Source: Apostichopus japonicus (taxonomy: Eukaryota > Echinodermata > Holothuroidea > Aspidochirotida > Stichopodidae). From it: 64,000 bases of DNA. Positions 42,871 to 55,800 of the stretch are shown here, one piece after another. Position 1 is the stretch's first letter, and each line of letters starts with the position of its first letter. The stretch lies in assembly GCF_037975245.1 (NCBI RefSeq), contig NC_092573.1:20739265-20803264 (forward strand). Reading direction: 5' to 3'. The translations under genes and the position numbers were made by a program. The notes under the pieces are model-generated. The model was not told where the DNA came from, ran no database searches, and saw nothing but the letters and a program-made list of their open reading frames with translations.

Positions 42871-45800
42871 CTGCGGACAAATAAATGAATACAAAATGAG
42901 AAAAAAATATAAACTATGAAAGAAAACATTAAAGAAGATACAACGTACTTTTCCTATTTTACGGTGTATTTTTCTAATCTGTATGCACGAGCAAAGTTTA
43001 TTTTGATCAAACAATTTCAGGCTCAATTGTGCGGTATAAATGAGTGTAGGTAGGGTCAATAAGTTGAGGGGGGGGGGATGTCAAAAGGGGGTAATTGGGT
43101 ATATCATTGTACAAGAATTATAGTGTCCACATACTTGTTAAGGAATATTGCAACCATTTTCCCGTCTGGTCTTTGGAATGCGATATACTGGAGACGTGTC
43201 GGACGGCCTGCTGTCATTTCAACTCGAACTGAACCGGGTGGTACAAATTTACTGCAAATGAAGTCATGCATATTCATCGCCATCAATCAATCAATCAAAC
43301 ATTCATCCATTCATTCAATCAGTCAGTGACATTCTTAAGGGCCTAACTCTCAAATACTGACCGAAATATAGGCTTTCATATGATACTTATGAATGTTTCA
43401 TACTAACTGTTCTTCACATATTCCTGTAATGTGTTTCATGTCTGATTTGGATTTGATGGTAATTGTATCTTTCAAGTCGGCCATATACTCCGTCAATATA
43501 TGAATAAATTCTTAAAGAAATATTGAATGTTGTAAAAAATGTAACCCTTATATCAATTGGAACGCCCGATATACGTTTTTCTTTGGAAATTCCATAGTTA
43601 CCTGAAGTGTCCGAGATGGTAGAACATTGGTTGTTTATAGAACACGTCATTTACACTATCCACAATGATTGGGCTGTCCACAAAGTTGCCAACCCAGTTA
43701 GGACCACCTTGTAGATCAAGGGCTAAATTCCAATCAACCCAGGCTCCGACCCAGTTGTTAAGATCCTGAAAATACAACCAACAATATGCGTGCATACCCT
43801 ATTACACAACATTTTAAGTGGGTCACATTCTTAAAGTGGGTTCGAAGCGACCACCGTGGCGACGGGGCATTTTAATGGGGGTAAATTGGGGACGAGAATT
43901 GATAATTATAAACTTATAGACTTCTTCTACAATATGATTATCTATCTTTACCACCCATACTGTTGTTACACATTCATACTATATATAACCTGCGTACTTC
44001 TATCACTTGTTTTAAAGCCACGTAACGTTGCTATGACGTTTCTTGCTAACGTTCGTTCGCCACCAAAATGACGTCAACCCGCCAAGGAGAGGGGCAGTGG
44101 CTTCATAAATACAAATAACCTTGTCCAAAAGTTAATCAATAAAAAAAAAGGAAAGAAAAACAAGGAGCTACTTTAACACCTCCAAAATGTCCTGGCTGTA
44201 TAGCTCCCCTCGTTCCCAGCTCCCAAGTATGACGTCATCCCCTTCAAAGAAGAATACTCCTGCGCATGCTTCGGAGTTCAGCATAAAATAATCCGGGAAT
44301 TCATCATGTGTCTCTCGCAGACGACGTGTACTGATAATACGATCGTAGTACCAGTGTAGGGCGATTCCATTCACGTATGGGGTGACCTCAGGATCACTTA
44401 AAACCTGAAATTACAACAAACCAAACTGTACTTCATATCCAAAAAAAAACGCCAAAAACGACAACATTCGACTTCTGAGCCCACTTACTTAACAAACCCT
44501 TATGCATTGTAAATCGACAGTAAAACATGCAAGCATGATGTTTTGCCTAGTAGGTTATACAAAAATAAATATATTGAACATTTTCCATTCATCCCCAGAA
44601 GCATCAATATCACTTGATTTATCCAATATATAATGGTTGAAATTTTCAGTATATACACTCAACGAGTTCAACACAAATATTGAATTACCTTACCTCTTTC
44701 CTCTGCTGAAATATACCTATACCGACTTGCTTTACAAAAGCGAGTATCCTCAGCTCCCCCACCCCACCACACCCACCCCACCCCCAAACACACACACACA
44801 CTGACAGGATCCAGGCTATACCACTAGTTTTCATATAATACTTGAATCGTTATACTTACAGATCGTGCCCATTGCGGTAGTAACCATCGTTGATCATCAA
44901 GGATCATATATTTGAGGTCACCATATCCCCTGGCAACTAGAGTCGGTCCCAGGTCCTGTTTGATAAATTCCTTGCTAATGTTCGGTCCCAAGTACATACA
45001 TTGGAAGTCATACATTGGAACTAATCCAGCGGATGGTTCGTTTTGAAGAGTCAAACTCCAAAATGTCACTCCCTGTTTTTCGTATTCCTCCAAAAATCTA
45101 ACAACAACAATAACAACAAAAAAGTAAGAATTACTAAAGATGATTCTACACCCACTTAACCTGAGTGAGCATCCGCAATTGATTACTTCATCAAATACTA
45201 AAAGTGGTATTAAAATATAGCCTGCACTGATAGATCGTTATTTTACGTCGTATGCTCTTGTACATAACGTTGTAAAACACTGAAACAATATCATAAGTGC
45301 ACCGTAAAGTTCCTATTATGTGTCAATAGTTCTCCCAGAGGCCTTGATAATATCTCATTTTATCATAACTTTATACAGTGACATTATATTAAAAGCCAAT
45401 GGCATAACACGTTGTGTATTGTAACACGGTGTAAATTGATGACAAACTTACCGGGCGAAGTAATTTGCCCATGTCTTGTAATGTTGTCCTCCTGGGTCAC
45501 CGAAGAGTCTTCCTCCCCCCTTCATCCTACCATTGGTCTTCATCCATCCAGGGGCCGACCACGGTGAAGCGAATAACTTGATGGGCGCAGGACTCAACGA
45601 CATGGCTTCCTTTATCAATGGTATCTAACAAAATAAACACACACACGCACTCATATCAAGATATAATTATTTGTTGGAAGGCACGATAAGTTAAACGAGA
45701 AAGAAATTAACCCCCCAAAAATCATACTTTCTTTGTTATCTCCTACCTCTCCTCTTCCCCCTGTTAGTTTTTCCTTCTCTTCATCCTTTGTCTACTAATC

Positions 45801-48800
45801 CTCTTACATCTTTCAAGTTTGTGTTCACCATGCTCATTAACCTGTCTGTATTCTGCGTGTGTATTTGTCCCTTCTGTTACTGTTACTTGTCATTCAGCCT
45901 CTGAAACAGATCATGCTAGGATCGAAACGTCAGGCCCTCTTACTAATTACACATTCTCCTACACAGGCTCTTTAGTGGATAAGCAGTTTGCTTACAGTTT
46001 TGTTTGAGTTTGAAAAACAATTCCTGTCTGTATTGAGAGGCCATCTGGGAAAAGTTATACGGCTCACCGAGTTACTCTAAACTATGCAAAAATTGAAATA
46101 AAATAAATCAAATGACCCAAGATTTGTAGGTATTTTTTTTGGTCATCTCTTGTGTCTTCATACCTTGTAGGAGAGATCCTCCTGCGTGAGCGCGAAGTTT
46201 TCGAGGTCAAAATCTCCATCGACGTCATCGTATGAATATTCATGAGTTGAAAAGTCCGTACTCGCCATTGGAACACGCGCCATATTATACTCTATCCCTG
46301 CATTATAGAAGAAAATATCTCGTACACTTGTAATATTGATAGTTTTCCTTATACTTAAATGGTCTGTCAAGTTTATAGGAAGAAACAAATACTCAAACGG
46401 TAACCCCACCCCACCCACCCCACCCCTCTTTCCAATCAAAACATGTGGATGTATCTGAGAAGCAGATCGGACCTCTATACAAGAACTGTGTCACCTTTTC
46501 CCGTTTTTGTAAATTTGCATAAAATGCATGCATTAAAATGAAGGTCTGTAGATACGCCTACATAACGATAATCAGTCGCAACGTGGAAATGCTTTCAGCG
46601 ATCTATAACACTGCTGATACTAGTTTAGTTTTGTTTTGAAAAGTGTTTGTTTTCAGAAGAGTACAAAAAATCACGCAAGGGATTTCGATTTTTCTCTTCA
46701 TTACTTAAAAATGCGACTACAATACTTCCCTGCAACCAAATATATCGGTTGATTGAACAAGGAGGAAAGTGTGGCATTTTATTTGTTCAGCATATAAGTT
46801 TAAAACTCTTTTACCTTCTGCGGAAAAGTAGGATTTCATGAGATTTTCTCTTGTTGTTTCTGACAAACCCATAATATTAATGCCAGCCGAATCAGAGAAG
46901 GACCCTCCAAACCCAAGAATCTCTTGATATTTCGTCCTTTTATTGACTGTAAACGTCACGCCAGTACCTAAAAGAATAGAAGGAAAATGGAAAAAAAAAA
47001 GCAACATTAAATTTCTCTCACTTACCATAACCTTAGTAATTAAACAATTTAATGACAATGTTCCAAATGATCAAACACAAATGTATAGTATTATCGCGTC
47101 TCGACAGTTTGCAACAACAGTTACAAAATATTTACCAATGTTTTGTGCAATTTAGTCATAAATATATTAGTTTTAAGAAAATGAAAATGTCTCAGTCAGG
47201 GGAAAGAATATCTGAGTACCTACAAACATTTGGACATTATAGTGACTAGTATTTGATTTTCTAGCATATTTTCGGTCAATACTGGGATGACTTTTGATAT
47301 GAATGCGTCGTACGCAAGATAGTTAGTTACACACCTGGGTACTGTGGAAGGTTTCTTATACTAAAAATCTGCTTGACCATTCTTCCCGCCCATTTGCTTG
47401 ACGTATACACAACAAAATGTCTTCCCGGCACGTAATCGTCAAAGTCCTCCACACTGTCACAATAGTCTGCTGAACATTCACAGACGAATGTGACGTCATT
47501 TCCGGTTCCGTACTTCTTCACGCACCCAGATGCGCCTAAAACAAGAGCAGACAAAACTGATGTTCGGCTGGATATATTTTATTCAGTTTCATTATTATTA
47601 TTATTATTTTTTAATTAATTTTTAAGTTTAGACAACGGTGCTGATTTTATGACATATTAATCAACATAGGCTATATTGAAGGTAGGCATTCTTACATTAT
47701 GATTCAGTTCTGTGTTCACTTTCCTGGAGTATCTGTTAGACGCAGTGAACACATAAAAATATCGTTGACTAGAGTTGGTATCGAAAAAATATATCATATT
47801 TATACGGGTTACATTCTCTCTAATGAAATAACTGCCATGAGACTTTATACAGTAAACGGATCACTAAAGCACAAATCGCATATGTGTTTCACTCATAGAA
47901 ATTGATAAGGATTTCTATGGTTTCACTTCTTACAGCTTATAGGTCTACACATGCGAGTCAATCCTGGGGGGACGGGGAACATGTCCCCGCACTTTTCGAG
48001 ATATGGGGACACAAATGTCCCCCCTGCTTGTGCACATTTTTAAACCACTTACCTATACAGGGTCATAATTTGTTACAACTCTTATATAATTCATTTATAT
48101 AATTCATTTATTTGTTTTATCGCCAATCATGTACAAAGGGAAAGGAAGTCTCCTAAAAAGTCATAAAAGACTTAACAAGGTAGGAGACTCCGTGGGAGAA
48201 AAGAAAAGAAAAATGAACAAATATTGATAATACAGAATATACGTAATGATTAAATATACAGTAATAATATCCTAATTATATTCCCTTTTTATTTTATTCC
48301 CCTAAATTATATTCACCTTTATGTAAAATTCTTAAAGAACGCGAGTTCAGTCAGTCGACAATAATTTTGTAATTTCTGTACATGCATGATGAATTTGTTC
48401 CGCATGCGCTGTCCAAAATGAATCGTTTGGCACGCGATATGTGTTCCATCTAACACACACAATATGCATACATAGTGTCTGAGTGATAGGCCTACAACAC
48501 GTTCGTATACGTATTCTGCTGCGTATATAGCTGTAGCAGTGACAGAAAAATTAATGTTATAAGTTTGAAACATTTTATCTTTATTTTAAGGCTGTTTTGG
48601 GTGGTAGAACTTAGGTGTAGTATGCGCAGTGAGCCTACTCGCGAACGGGGTGCCAAGGTGTTGGCCCAATATTTTATTTTTAATTATTATTGTCAACTTT
48701 TTTAGGGTAGTCCTGCTCAGTGCAGAAGCACTGCTTTCCAGAGGAGCCCTCAATACAAAATACACATACAATGTTATGCAGTAGAAAAACGGTAAACATC

Positions 48801-50085
48801 CAAAAGCACAAAAAGGACGGCAAAAAGATAGACAAACAAATATCAGACATGTAAACAAAATATATAAGTTTACATATTGCCTTTAGAAATATAAACATTT
48901 GGCAAGCATTTCAAATTTGGGGGAAGACTGTTCCGCGACCTGCTTCTAGAAAATTTAAAGGACTTTTTACCATTCCCAGATCTAACAGGAGCAAATAAAA
49001 CATTATTAGAGTAGCTAGATCTAGTTCTGTGAGAATTCTGAAAGAACTTGAACAACAAACGCCAAACATTTATACTTCACTCCCCTCTTACCTGTCTCTC
49101 AACACTAACGCACCTTCCTAAACATAATATCACAAGAGAAGCTTGGACAGATCGCACATTTGGTATGTAATTGTACCACATTGAGTACAAAATGCCTAAT
49201 TTTGTGGGCGGAGGTCAAAGGTCGTTTGAGTTCACCAGGTGTCAAATTGTAAAAAAAAACTGATTTTACACAATATTTCAACAAGGACAGATGTCATATT
49301 TAGTATGTTGATGTATCACATTTAGTACAAGAAGCCTGTTGCTGAGGTCCATGGTCCTTTCAGGACAGCCTGTGTCATTGTGAATATATTGTTTGTCACA
49401 TCACATTGTATTTAAATGTATTACTAAGATCAAGTTTGTTGTACACCCTCACTATACATCATGTCAAAACTGCCCATGTTACAACATCGAAACCACGATG
49501 CATGTTTGCATCTAGGAGCCAATGGCTACTATTTTTTCCCTTCTGTACAGCACTGGTTATTAATGTTGTTTACTGGGTGGGATAAACCGGATTGAACCTT
49601 AGTTTGTGGTTCTTTCGGCCGAACAATTTTTCGATCCAAGTCTCCTGGAAAACAAGGACCATGGGTTTTGTATAATGTATTTCATTTATCTACAAAATAA
49701 TGCAAGAAAATATGCCAAATGTACTGAGAATATCTATTATTTCAATGACCAAGTGCATATGATACAGAATTAAATTTAAAAAAATGAAATACCCAAAGCA
49801 AACACAATTAAGAAACCAAATAATAACAGTGTACAACGGGCATATTAAGAGAGGCTATGCGTTGCTGTTGTTGTAAGGACTAATTCGACTTAATCAGTTT
49901 CAAATGACCAAGTACAAGGAAAGCAAAATAGCCTACTTATAGTTGAAACTTACAGACCCTAAATCAGATATCATCCATGCAATGAGGTCAACAATTAAAA
50001 GAAAAAATGAAAAGAACTTACCCAAAAAGAGTACTAGAAACCAACTGATATTAACATATAATACGTCCATGTTGATATGTGCCAT
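42774..50085 (-). CDS. GBA1: Lysosomal glucosylceramidase, copy A (GH30, complete)
   Basis: Hydrolyses glucosylceramide to glucose and ceramide in the lysosome. Exons 5' to 3': 50022-50085, 47335-47535, 46815-46967, 46164-46297, 45452-45624, 44860-45097, 44180-44404, 43602-43765, 43135-43251, 42774-42870. Total 1566 nt, 521 residues (human precursor 536), all phases consistent. Signal peptide 1-22; four N-terminal Cys as in the human protein; [34 protein letters not shown]; acid/base Glu262 in NEPSAG; nucleophile Glu366 in NSEACAG (104 apart; 105 in human); [33 protein letters not shown]; and C-terminal IQTYIW. No break seen. All catalytic motifs are intact, so activity is expected. Exon 7 uses a weak GTGTTA donor. 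Confidence 0.96.
44180..44404 (-). CDS. GBA1: GBA copy A exon 7: nucleophile glutamate
   Basis: 225 nt. HWYYDRI aligns with human HWYLDFL, and NSEACAG with the human nucleophile loop ASEACVG. The donor is GAG|GTGTTA; reading past it gives VLK and a stop. The next exon starts [13 protein letters not shown], in agreement with human LLYHVVGWTDWN. Confidence 0.92.
44860..45097 (-). CDS. GBA1: GBA copy A exon 6: acid/base glutamate
   Basis: 238 nt encoding [20 protein letters not shown] then [20 protein letters not shown]. The Glu of NEP is the general acid/base of clan A glycosidases. It ends [13 protein letters not shown]. Confidence 0.94.
45770..45990 (+). mobile_element. Hammerhead-family repeat in GBA A intron 4
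   Basis: Same family as 26704-26893 (shared CTACTAATCCTCTTACATCT, CATTAACCTGTCTGTATTCT, GGATCGAAACGTCAGGC). The motif at 45897-45935 has CTGAAAC in place of CTGANGA, so the core is broken. Confidence 0.6.
48084..48300 (-). mobile_element. LINE 3' tail present only in block A
   Basis: The minus strand ends TTTGTACATGATTGGCGATA then AAACAAATAAATGAA, a common LINE 3' terminus. Block B at about 59620 jumps from TTGTTACAACTCTTT to CAAATTCTTAAAG without it, so it was inserted after the duplication, or lost from B. Confidence 0.6.
48590..49060 (-). mobile_element. LINE remnant (RT C-terminus), block A
   Basis: The minus strand encodes [20 protein letters not shown] then [20 protein letters not shown], the YNTRS...GKKSF-F-G---WNSLP end of non-LTR reverse transcriptases. 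A 3' UTR with GAGGGCTCCTCTGGAAAGCA follows. It is part of the duplicated block; its partner is at 62575-63090. Confidence 0.75.
49080..50021. repeat. Intron 1 of GBA A with diverged 133-145 bp repeats
   Basis: At least two diverged units near 49140-49400 with GGACAGAT, CACATT-AGTACAA and GGAGGTCAAAGGTC, related to the array at 63610-64000. The rest (49450-50021) shows nothing recognisable. Confidence 0.6.
50022..50085 (-). CDS. GBA1: GBA copy A exon 1: signal peptide
   Basis: Encodes [20 protein letters not shown] and LG, a hydrophobic secretion signal, ending in phase 1 before GTAAGT. Joined to exon 2 it gives [11 protein letters not shown]. The start may be the ATG at 50085 or the in-frame one at 50070. 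A TATA-like TTTATAA is about 50 nt upstream. The exon lies about 1 kb outside the duplicated block. Confidence 0.8.
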
Positions 50086-51536
50086 GCATTACTGTGCGGT
50101 ATGGAAGGACTAATTGCACCGATTTTGTAGTTATAAAGTACACGAAGAACAAATTAGTTACAATAGCATTGTTATCAACTTGAAATCAGATAACGGTAAT
50201 GGAGTGTGTGTAACATCTACTACCTGATGTTGTTGAGAACTGTTATCTATAAAGTCTACTTACTTACTTTTCAACTTTATTAGTACAGGACTGAAACGAT
50301 TGTTGCCCTTTTTAATTCCTACGCGCCAGGTACTTGGAAACAGCTTAGTATGTTGAAACTGTTTGAACATATATAACATAAAGGCGAGAACGCAGTTCCT
50401 AATTATACCCTTCGATTTAGGATAGTTAATGGTTTTTACCCTCACATTTACGGTTAGAGATGAGATGTATGATAAGGAGGGGCACGCCTTATTCGGGGTC
50501 GAATTAATATATATATATAGTTGTACTTTTTAGGTCAATAAAGAAATGGCAGTATGCCACAGAGGATTGTATTCCAGGTCATGGATTCTATATGTGGGGT
50601 GTTTTTTTCTTTTCTCCTGATGAAGAGTCTGTTTGGCTATAAAGTTACTTTAGACTTCAGGGAATAAAAAATATAAAATCGTGAGTCACCTCCACATGGA
50701 CGGTCCACTATGAATTTGTTGAATGTAACTCAAAATTGCTTTTGGAATTCTATACTTTTCTATAAATCAGACTGTGTCAATCCATATATGATCTGAACAT
50801 TTTAGACATTCTTAAACACAGTCTCATTGTCATTTGGGGGGGGGGGGAGGGGGTGGGGAGACTGTAGCTTAAAATTCCTCAGAAGTCTCCTAGCTGAATC
50901 ATTTTGTGTGTACAGTGCCCCATTCTACTTCCTATGAGAAGTTAGCAGTTGATGATGTTGTTAGCCACTCTAATATTGCAAATATATAATAATAAATAAT
51001 AACTGTTTCAATAACATTATATTTTCTGAAAAGAATAGACTCAGTCTTAAGCCACCAAATCCTTCCTCCCACACTAACACCCCCACCCCTCTTCCCCCAC
51101 CCCCCCCCCCAAAGGAAAGAAAAGAGAAAAGGAACAATCAATGGACACTCTTTATCAGCTAAAACTCATCTTTATTCTGTTTTTCCAATAAATGGTAAAT
51201 AAAACCTTCAACAAATATTACCAAAGTTCAATAAAGATAGGTTTTGCCTTTTAATACCAGTAAATTTAAAGAAGCAAACCCAACCAGATTTTTATCATAA
51301 ATGTTTGCCATCAAAACCTCCTGCAAAATGCTAGCAAAATCATTATCCATTCTGAACACATCATGGTTCAAAAGACGTGTGGGGTGGGGGTGCCATTTTG
51401 AAAATGTGCGATGTCATAGTGCAACATAGGAGTGAAACATTTCCACTTTTATTCCACAAAGGTTCCTCACCAATTTCTGTATTCTCCTTTGATTCCCTCT
51501 TCATATTCAGAACATGGGTTCAAAATTGAACTACTT
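50086..51536. other. Intergenic between GBA A and block B
   Basis: Holds the presumed promoter side of GBA A. No gene recognised. G/C homopolymer-rich tracts occur at 50837-50860 and 51077-51111. Confidence 0.5.
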
Positions 51537-51775
51537 TGTATGTATGTATTTTAGATCCTCCTGCAAGCAGGAACTCACGGAGATGCCTCATTGGCTTATC
51601 AACGCCACAAGCTGACCGAAGTCAGTCTCTTACATTCATATTTAACGTCCATGATTATGAATTGTCAATTGTCAACAACTCTGTAACTGGACGACATACA
51701 TTAATCTTGGAGTGACTCGAACCGGGGACCTTATGATTGGAAGGCACCGGCATTAACCACTGAGCTAACACTCCA
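51537..51775 (-). mobile_element. tRNA-derived SINE (copy 2, with head)
   Basis: Minus strand begins GGAGTGTTAGCTCAGTGG (A box) and has GGTTCGAGTCACTCC (B box at 51709-51723), giving a tRNA-like head of about 65 nt. The body is shared with 181-353, and the tail ends in AAAATACATACATACA. Both RNA polymerase III promoter boxes look good. Confidence 0.8.
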
Positions 51776-52036
51776 CTTTGGAACCAGTATTGGCAAAACA
51801 TATGTATCATTCAAGGAAAATGAACAATGCAGTAAATTCAGAGAGAAAGATTGAAAAAAAAATAAAAACAAGTAGAGTAGCTTGATGATGTCACATTTAG
51901 TATACTTTAGGACATTGCTCATCGTGGATTAGGGCTGGTTATGTCATACAAAGAGAAATGAAAACTGCACCTTATACAAGTTCATTATTTGCAGATGTAT
52001 TAAATATCACGTCATAAGTAAACCTTTAATCTAACC

Positions 52037-52075
<39 letters not shown>

Positions 52076-52807
52076 GATATATTGTCATCTCGATTACAGA
52101 ACTTACCTTATTGGCTCATGCAACCATAAATATATAATATGTGCATGCGGTACAACAACAAAAAGCAGTCGAAAATCACTAGTGTTTCAAAATTAGCAAA
52201 ATATAGCATCATTTTGCACATAAGCACCGTCCATTCTATCCAAATTTCGCAAAGCGGTAGCGGGAGACACCCCTTCTCTTAGACCCACCCCCTGGGCGAC
52301 TTAATATCTCATCCACTTCCCCCAAGTATACAAAAAAAGTGTTTGCCCCACTAGAGTATATTTTACAAATTCATATCGATTGGCTAACGAATCGTACATT
52401 AACATACATACATCTCTTGTCTCTGCCACAGTCCTTATGCGATATAACAATTACCTTGACTGATGACTGAATGCCGAACACCTTCCCACCTCCCACCTCC
52501 CCGCCCCTGATAAACAACACACAGATGTGAGATATATATGTATGTGTCGGTGTTTGTTGAAGGGTATAATAGAGGGGGTAAGTGAGGAATTCAACTTTAA
52601 TAGACTTCAACATCATTTTCATTGCTTTACCAACTGTCTTTATCGACGATACAAAATTCACATAATAAATAGTTAGATATGCAACATATGTTTCTACAAT
52701 CATCAGTTGATAGTTAAATACATATATTTCTGCGATGATCATTTTTTTTTTACTCGGTTTCGTCCATGCATTGTGTTCCAGTGGCGGCGCTGCATGTGTA
52801 TGTTCTT

Positions 52808-55800
52808 TTACCAAATGTAAGTTTGTATTCCTCTGGCGGAAACCTCCATGCTCAAAAAGCCAACACTTACGTCAAATATCTGCATTTGTATCGTTCGTTC
52901 GGTTCTGCGGACAAATAAATGAATACAAAATGAGAAAAAAATATAAACTACGAAAGGAAACATTAAAGAAGATACAACGTACTTTTCCTATTTTACGGTT
53001 TATTTTTCTAATCTGTATGCACGAGCAAAGTTTATTTTGATCAAACAATTTCAGGCTCAATTGTGCGGTATAAATGAGTGTAGGTAGGGTCAATAAGTTG
53101 AGGGGGGGGGGGGATGTCAAAAGGGGGTAATTGGGTATATCATTGTACAAGAATAACAATGTCCACATACTTGTTAAGGAATATTGCAACCATTTTCCCG
53201 TCTGGTCTTTGGAATGCGATATACTGCAGACGCGTCGGACGGCCTGCTGTCATTTCAACTCGAACTGAACCGGGTGGTACAAATTTACTGCAAATGAAGT
53301 CATGCATATTCATTGTCACCAATCAATCAATCAAACATTCATCCATTCATTCAATCAGTCAGTGACATTCTTAAGGGCCTAACTCTAAAATACTGACTGA
53401 AATATAGGCTTTCATGAGATTCTTGAATGTTTCATACTAACTGTTCTTCACATATTCCTGTAATGTGTTTCATGTCTGATTTGGATTTGATGGTAATTGT
53501 ATCTTTCAAATCGGCCATATACTCCGTCAATATATGAATAAATTCTTAAAGAAATATTGAATGTTGTAAAAGTTGTAACCTAATATCAATTGGAACGCCC
53601 GATATACGTTTTCTCTTTCTTTTGGAACTTATGATAGTTACCTGAAGTGTCCGAGATGGTAGAACATTGGTTGTTTATAGAACACGTCATTTTCACTATC
53701 CACAATGATTGGACTGTCCACAAAGTTGTCAACCCAGTTAGGACCACCTTGTAGATCAAGGGCTAAATTCCAATCAACCCAGGCTCCGACCCAGTTGTTA
53801 AGATCCTGAAAATAAAAGCAACAATATGCGTGCATACCCTATTACACAGAATTTTAAGTGGGTCACATTCTTAAAGTGGGTTTGAAGCGACCACCTGGGC
53901 GACGGGGCATTTTAATGGGGGTAAATTGGGGACGAGAATTGATAATTATAAACTTATAGACTTCTTCCACAAGATGATTATCTATCTTTACCACCCATAC
54001 TGTTGTTACACATTCATACTATATATAACCTGCGTACTTCTATTTACTTGTTTTAAAGCCAACTAACGTTCCTATGACGTTTCTTGCTAACGTTCGTTCG
54101 CCACCAAAATGACGTCAACCCGCCAAGGAGAGGGGCAGTGTCAAGTAACCTTGTACACAAGTAAATCAATACAAATAAAAAGGAGCTACTTTAACACCTC
54201 CAAAATGTCCTGGCTGTATAGCTCCCCTCGTTCCCAGCTTCCAAGTATGACGTCATCCCCTTCAAAGGCGAATACTCCTGCGCATGCCTCGGAGTTCAGC
54301 ATAAAATAATCCGGGAATTCATCATGTGTCTCTCGCAGACGACGTGTACTGGTAATACGATCGTAGTACCAATGTAGGGCGATTCCATTCACGTATGGGG
54401 TGACCTCAGGATCACTTAAAACCTGAAATTTATAACAAACCAAACTGTACTTCATATCAAGAAAAGCGCCAAAACGACAACATTTGACTTCTCAGCCTCC
54501 CACTTACTTAACAAATCCTTATGCATTGTAAATCGACAGTAAACCATGCAAGCGAGATGATGTTTCGCCCAGTAGGTTAGATAAATATATATAGTTTGAA
54601 CATTTTCCAATCAATCCCAGAAGCATCAATCAGTTGATTTATCGAGTATACAATACGTTGAAATATTTATAGTATACTCTCAAAGAGTGCAACGGATATA
54701 TTGAATTACCTTACCTCTTTACCTCTGCTAAAATATACCTATACCGACTTGCTTTACAAAAGTAAGTATCCTGAGCTCCCCACCCCGCCACACCCCCGCC
54801 CCACCCCCCTCACACACAACACCATGACAGGATCCAGGCTATACCACTAGTTTTCATATAATACTTGAATCGTTATACTTACAGATCGTGCCCATTGCGG
54901 TAGTAACCATCGTTGATCATCAAGGATCATATATTTGAGGTCACCATATCCCCTGGCAACTAGAGTCGGTCCCAGGTCCTGTTTGATAAATTCCTTGCTA
55001 ATGTTCGGTCCCAAGTACATACATTGGAAGTCATACATTGGAACTAATCCAGTGGATGGTTCGTTTTGAAGAGTCAAACTCCAAAATGTCACTCCCTGTT
55101 TTTCGTATTCCTCCAAAAATCTAACAACAAAACAACAACAAAAAGTAAGAATTATTAAAGATGATCCTTTATCCACTTAACCTGAGTGAGCATCCACAGT
55201 TTATTACTTCATCAAATACTAAAAGTGGTATTAAAATATAGCCTGCACTGATAGATCGTTATTTTACGTTGTATGCTCTTGTACATAACGTTGTAAAACA
55301 CTGAAACAATATCATAAGTGCACCGTAAAGTTCCTATTATGTGTCAATAGTTCTTCCATAGGCCTTGATAATGTATCATTTTATCATAACTTTATACAGT
55401 GACATTATATTAAAAGCCAATGGCATAACACGTTGTGTATTGTAACACGGTGTAAATTGATGACAAACTTACCGGGCGAAGTAATTTGCCCATGTCTTGT
55501 AATGTTGTCCTCCTGGGTCACCGAAGAGTCTTCCTCCCCCCTTCATCCTACCATTGGTCTTCATCCATCCAGGGGCCGACCACGGTGAAGCGAATAACTT
55601 GATGGGCACAGGACTCAACGACATTGCTTCCTTTATCAATGGTATCTAACAACATTAACACACACATACACTCATAATATCAAGATAAAATTATTCGTTG
55701 GAAGGCACGATAAGTTAAACGAGAAAGAAATTAACCCCCCAAAATCATGTTTTTGTTTTCTTCTCCTACCTCTCCTCTTCCCCCTGTTGGTTTCTTTTTT

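Larger units (their letters stand above)
40745..49031. repeat. Segmental duplication, block A (glucosylceramidase copy A)
   Basis: From TAGGACATTGCTCATCGTGG rightwards the sequence, introns included, matches 51908-63076 at high identity apart from transposon insertions. The left edge is sharp in both copies; the right edge is near the end of the LINE remnant at about 49031. The signal-peptide exon of copy A (50022-50085) lies outside the matching block. Confidence 0.85.

Noticed and set aside
43404-43487. Minus-strand frame in GBA A intron 8 reading [17 protein letters not shown], somewhat like the C-terminal strand of glucosylceramidase
   Set aside because: It lies before exon 9 in transcript order, and a better, phase-matched C-terminal exon is at 42774-42870. 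Chance resemblance.
51709-51775. Functional tRNA gene
   Set aside because: A and B boxes are present but the cloverleaf is imperfect, and the sequence continues into a repeat body shared with 181-353; it is a SINE head.
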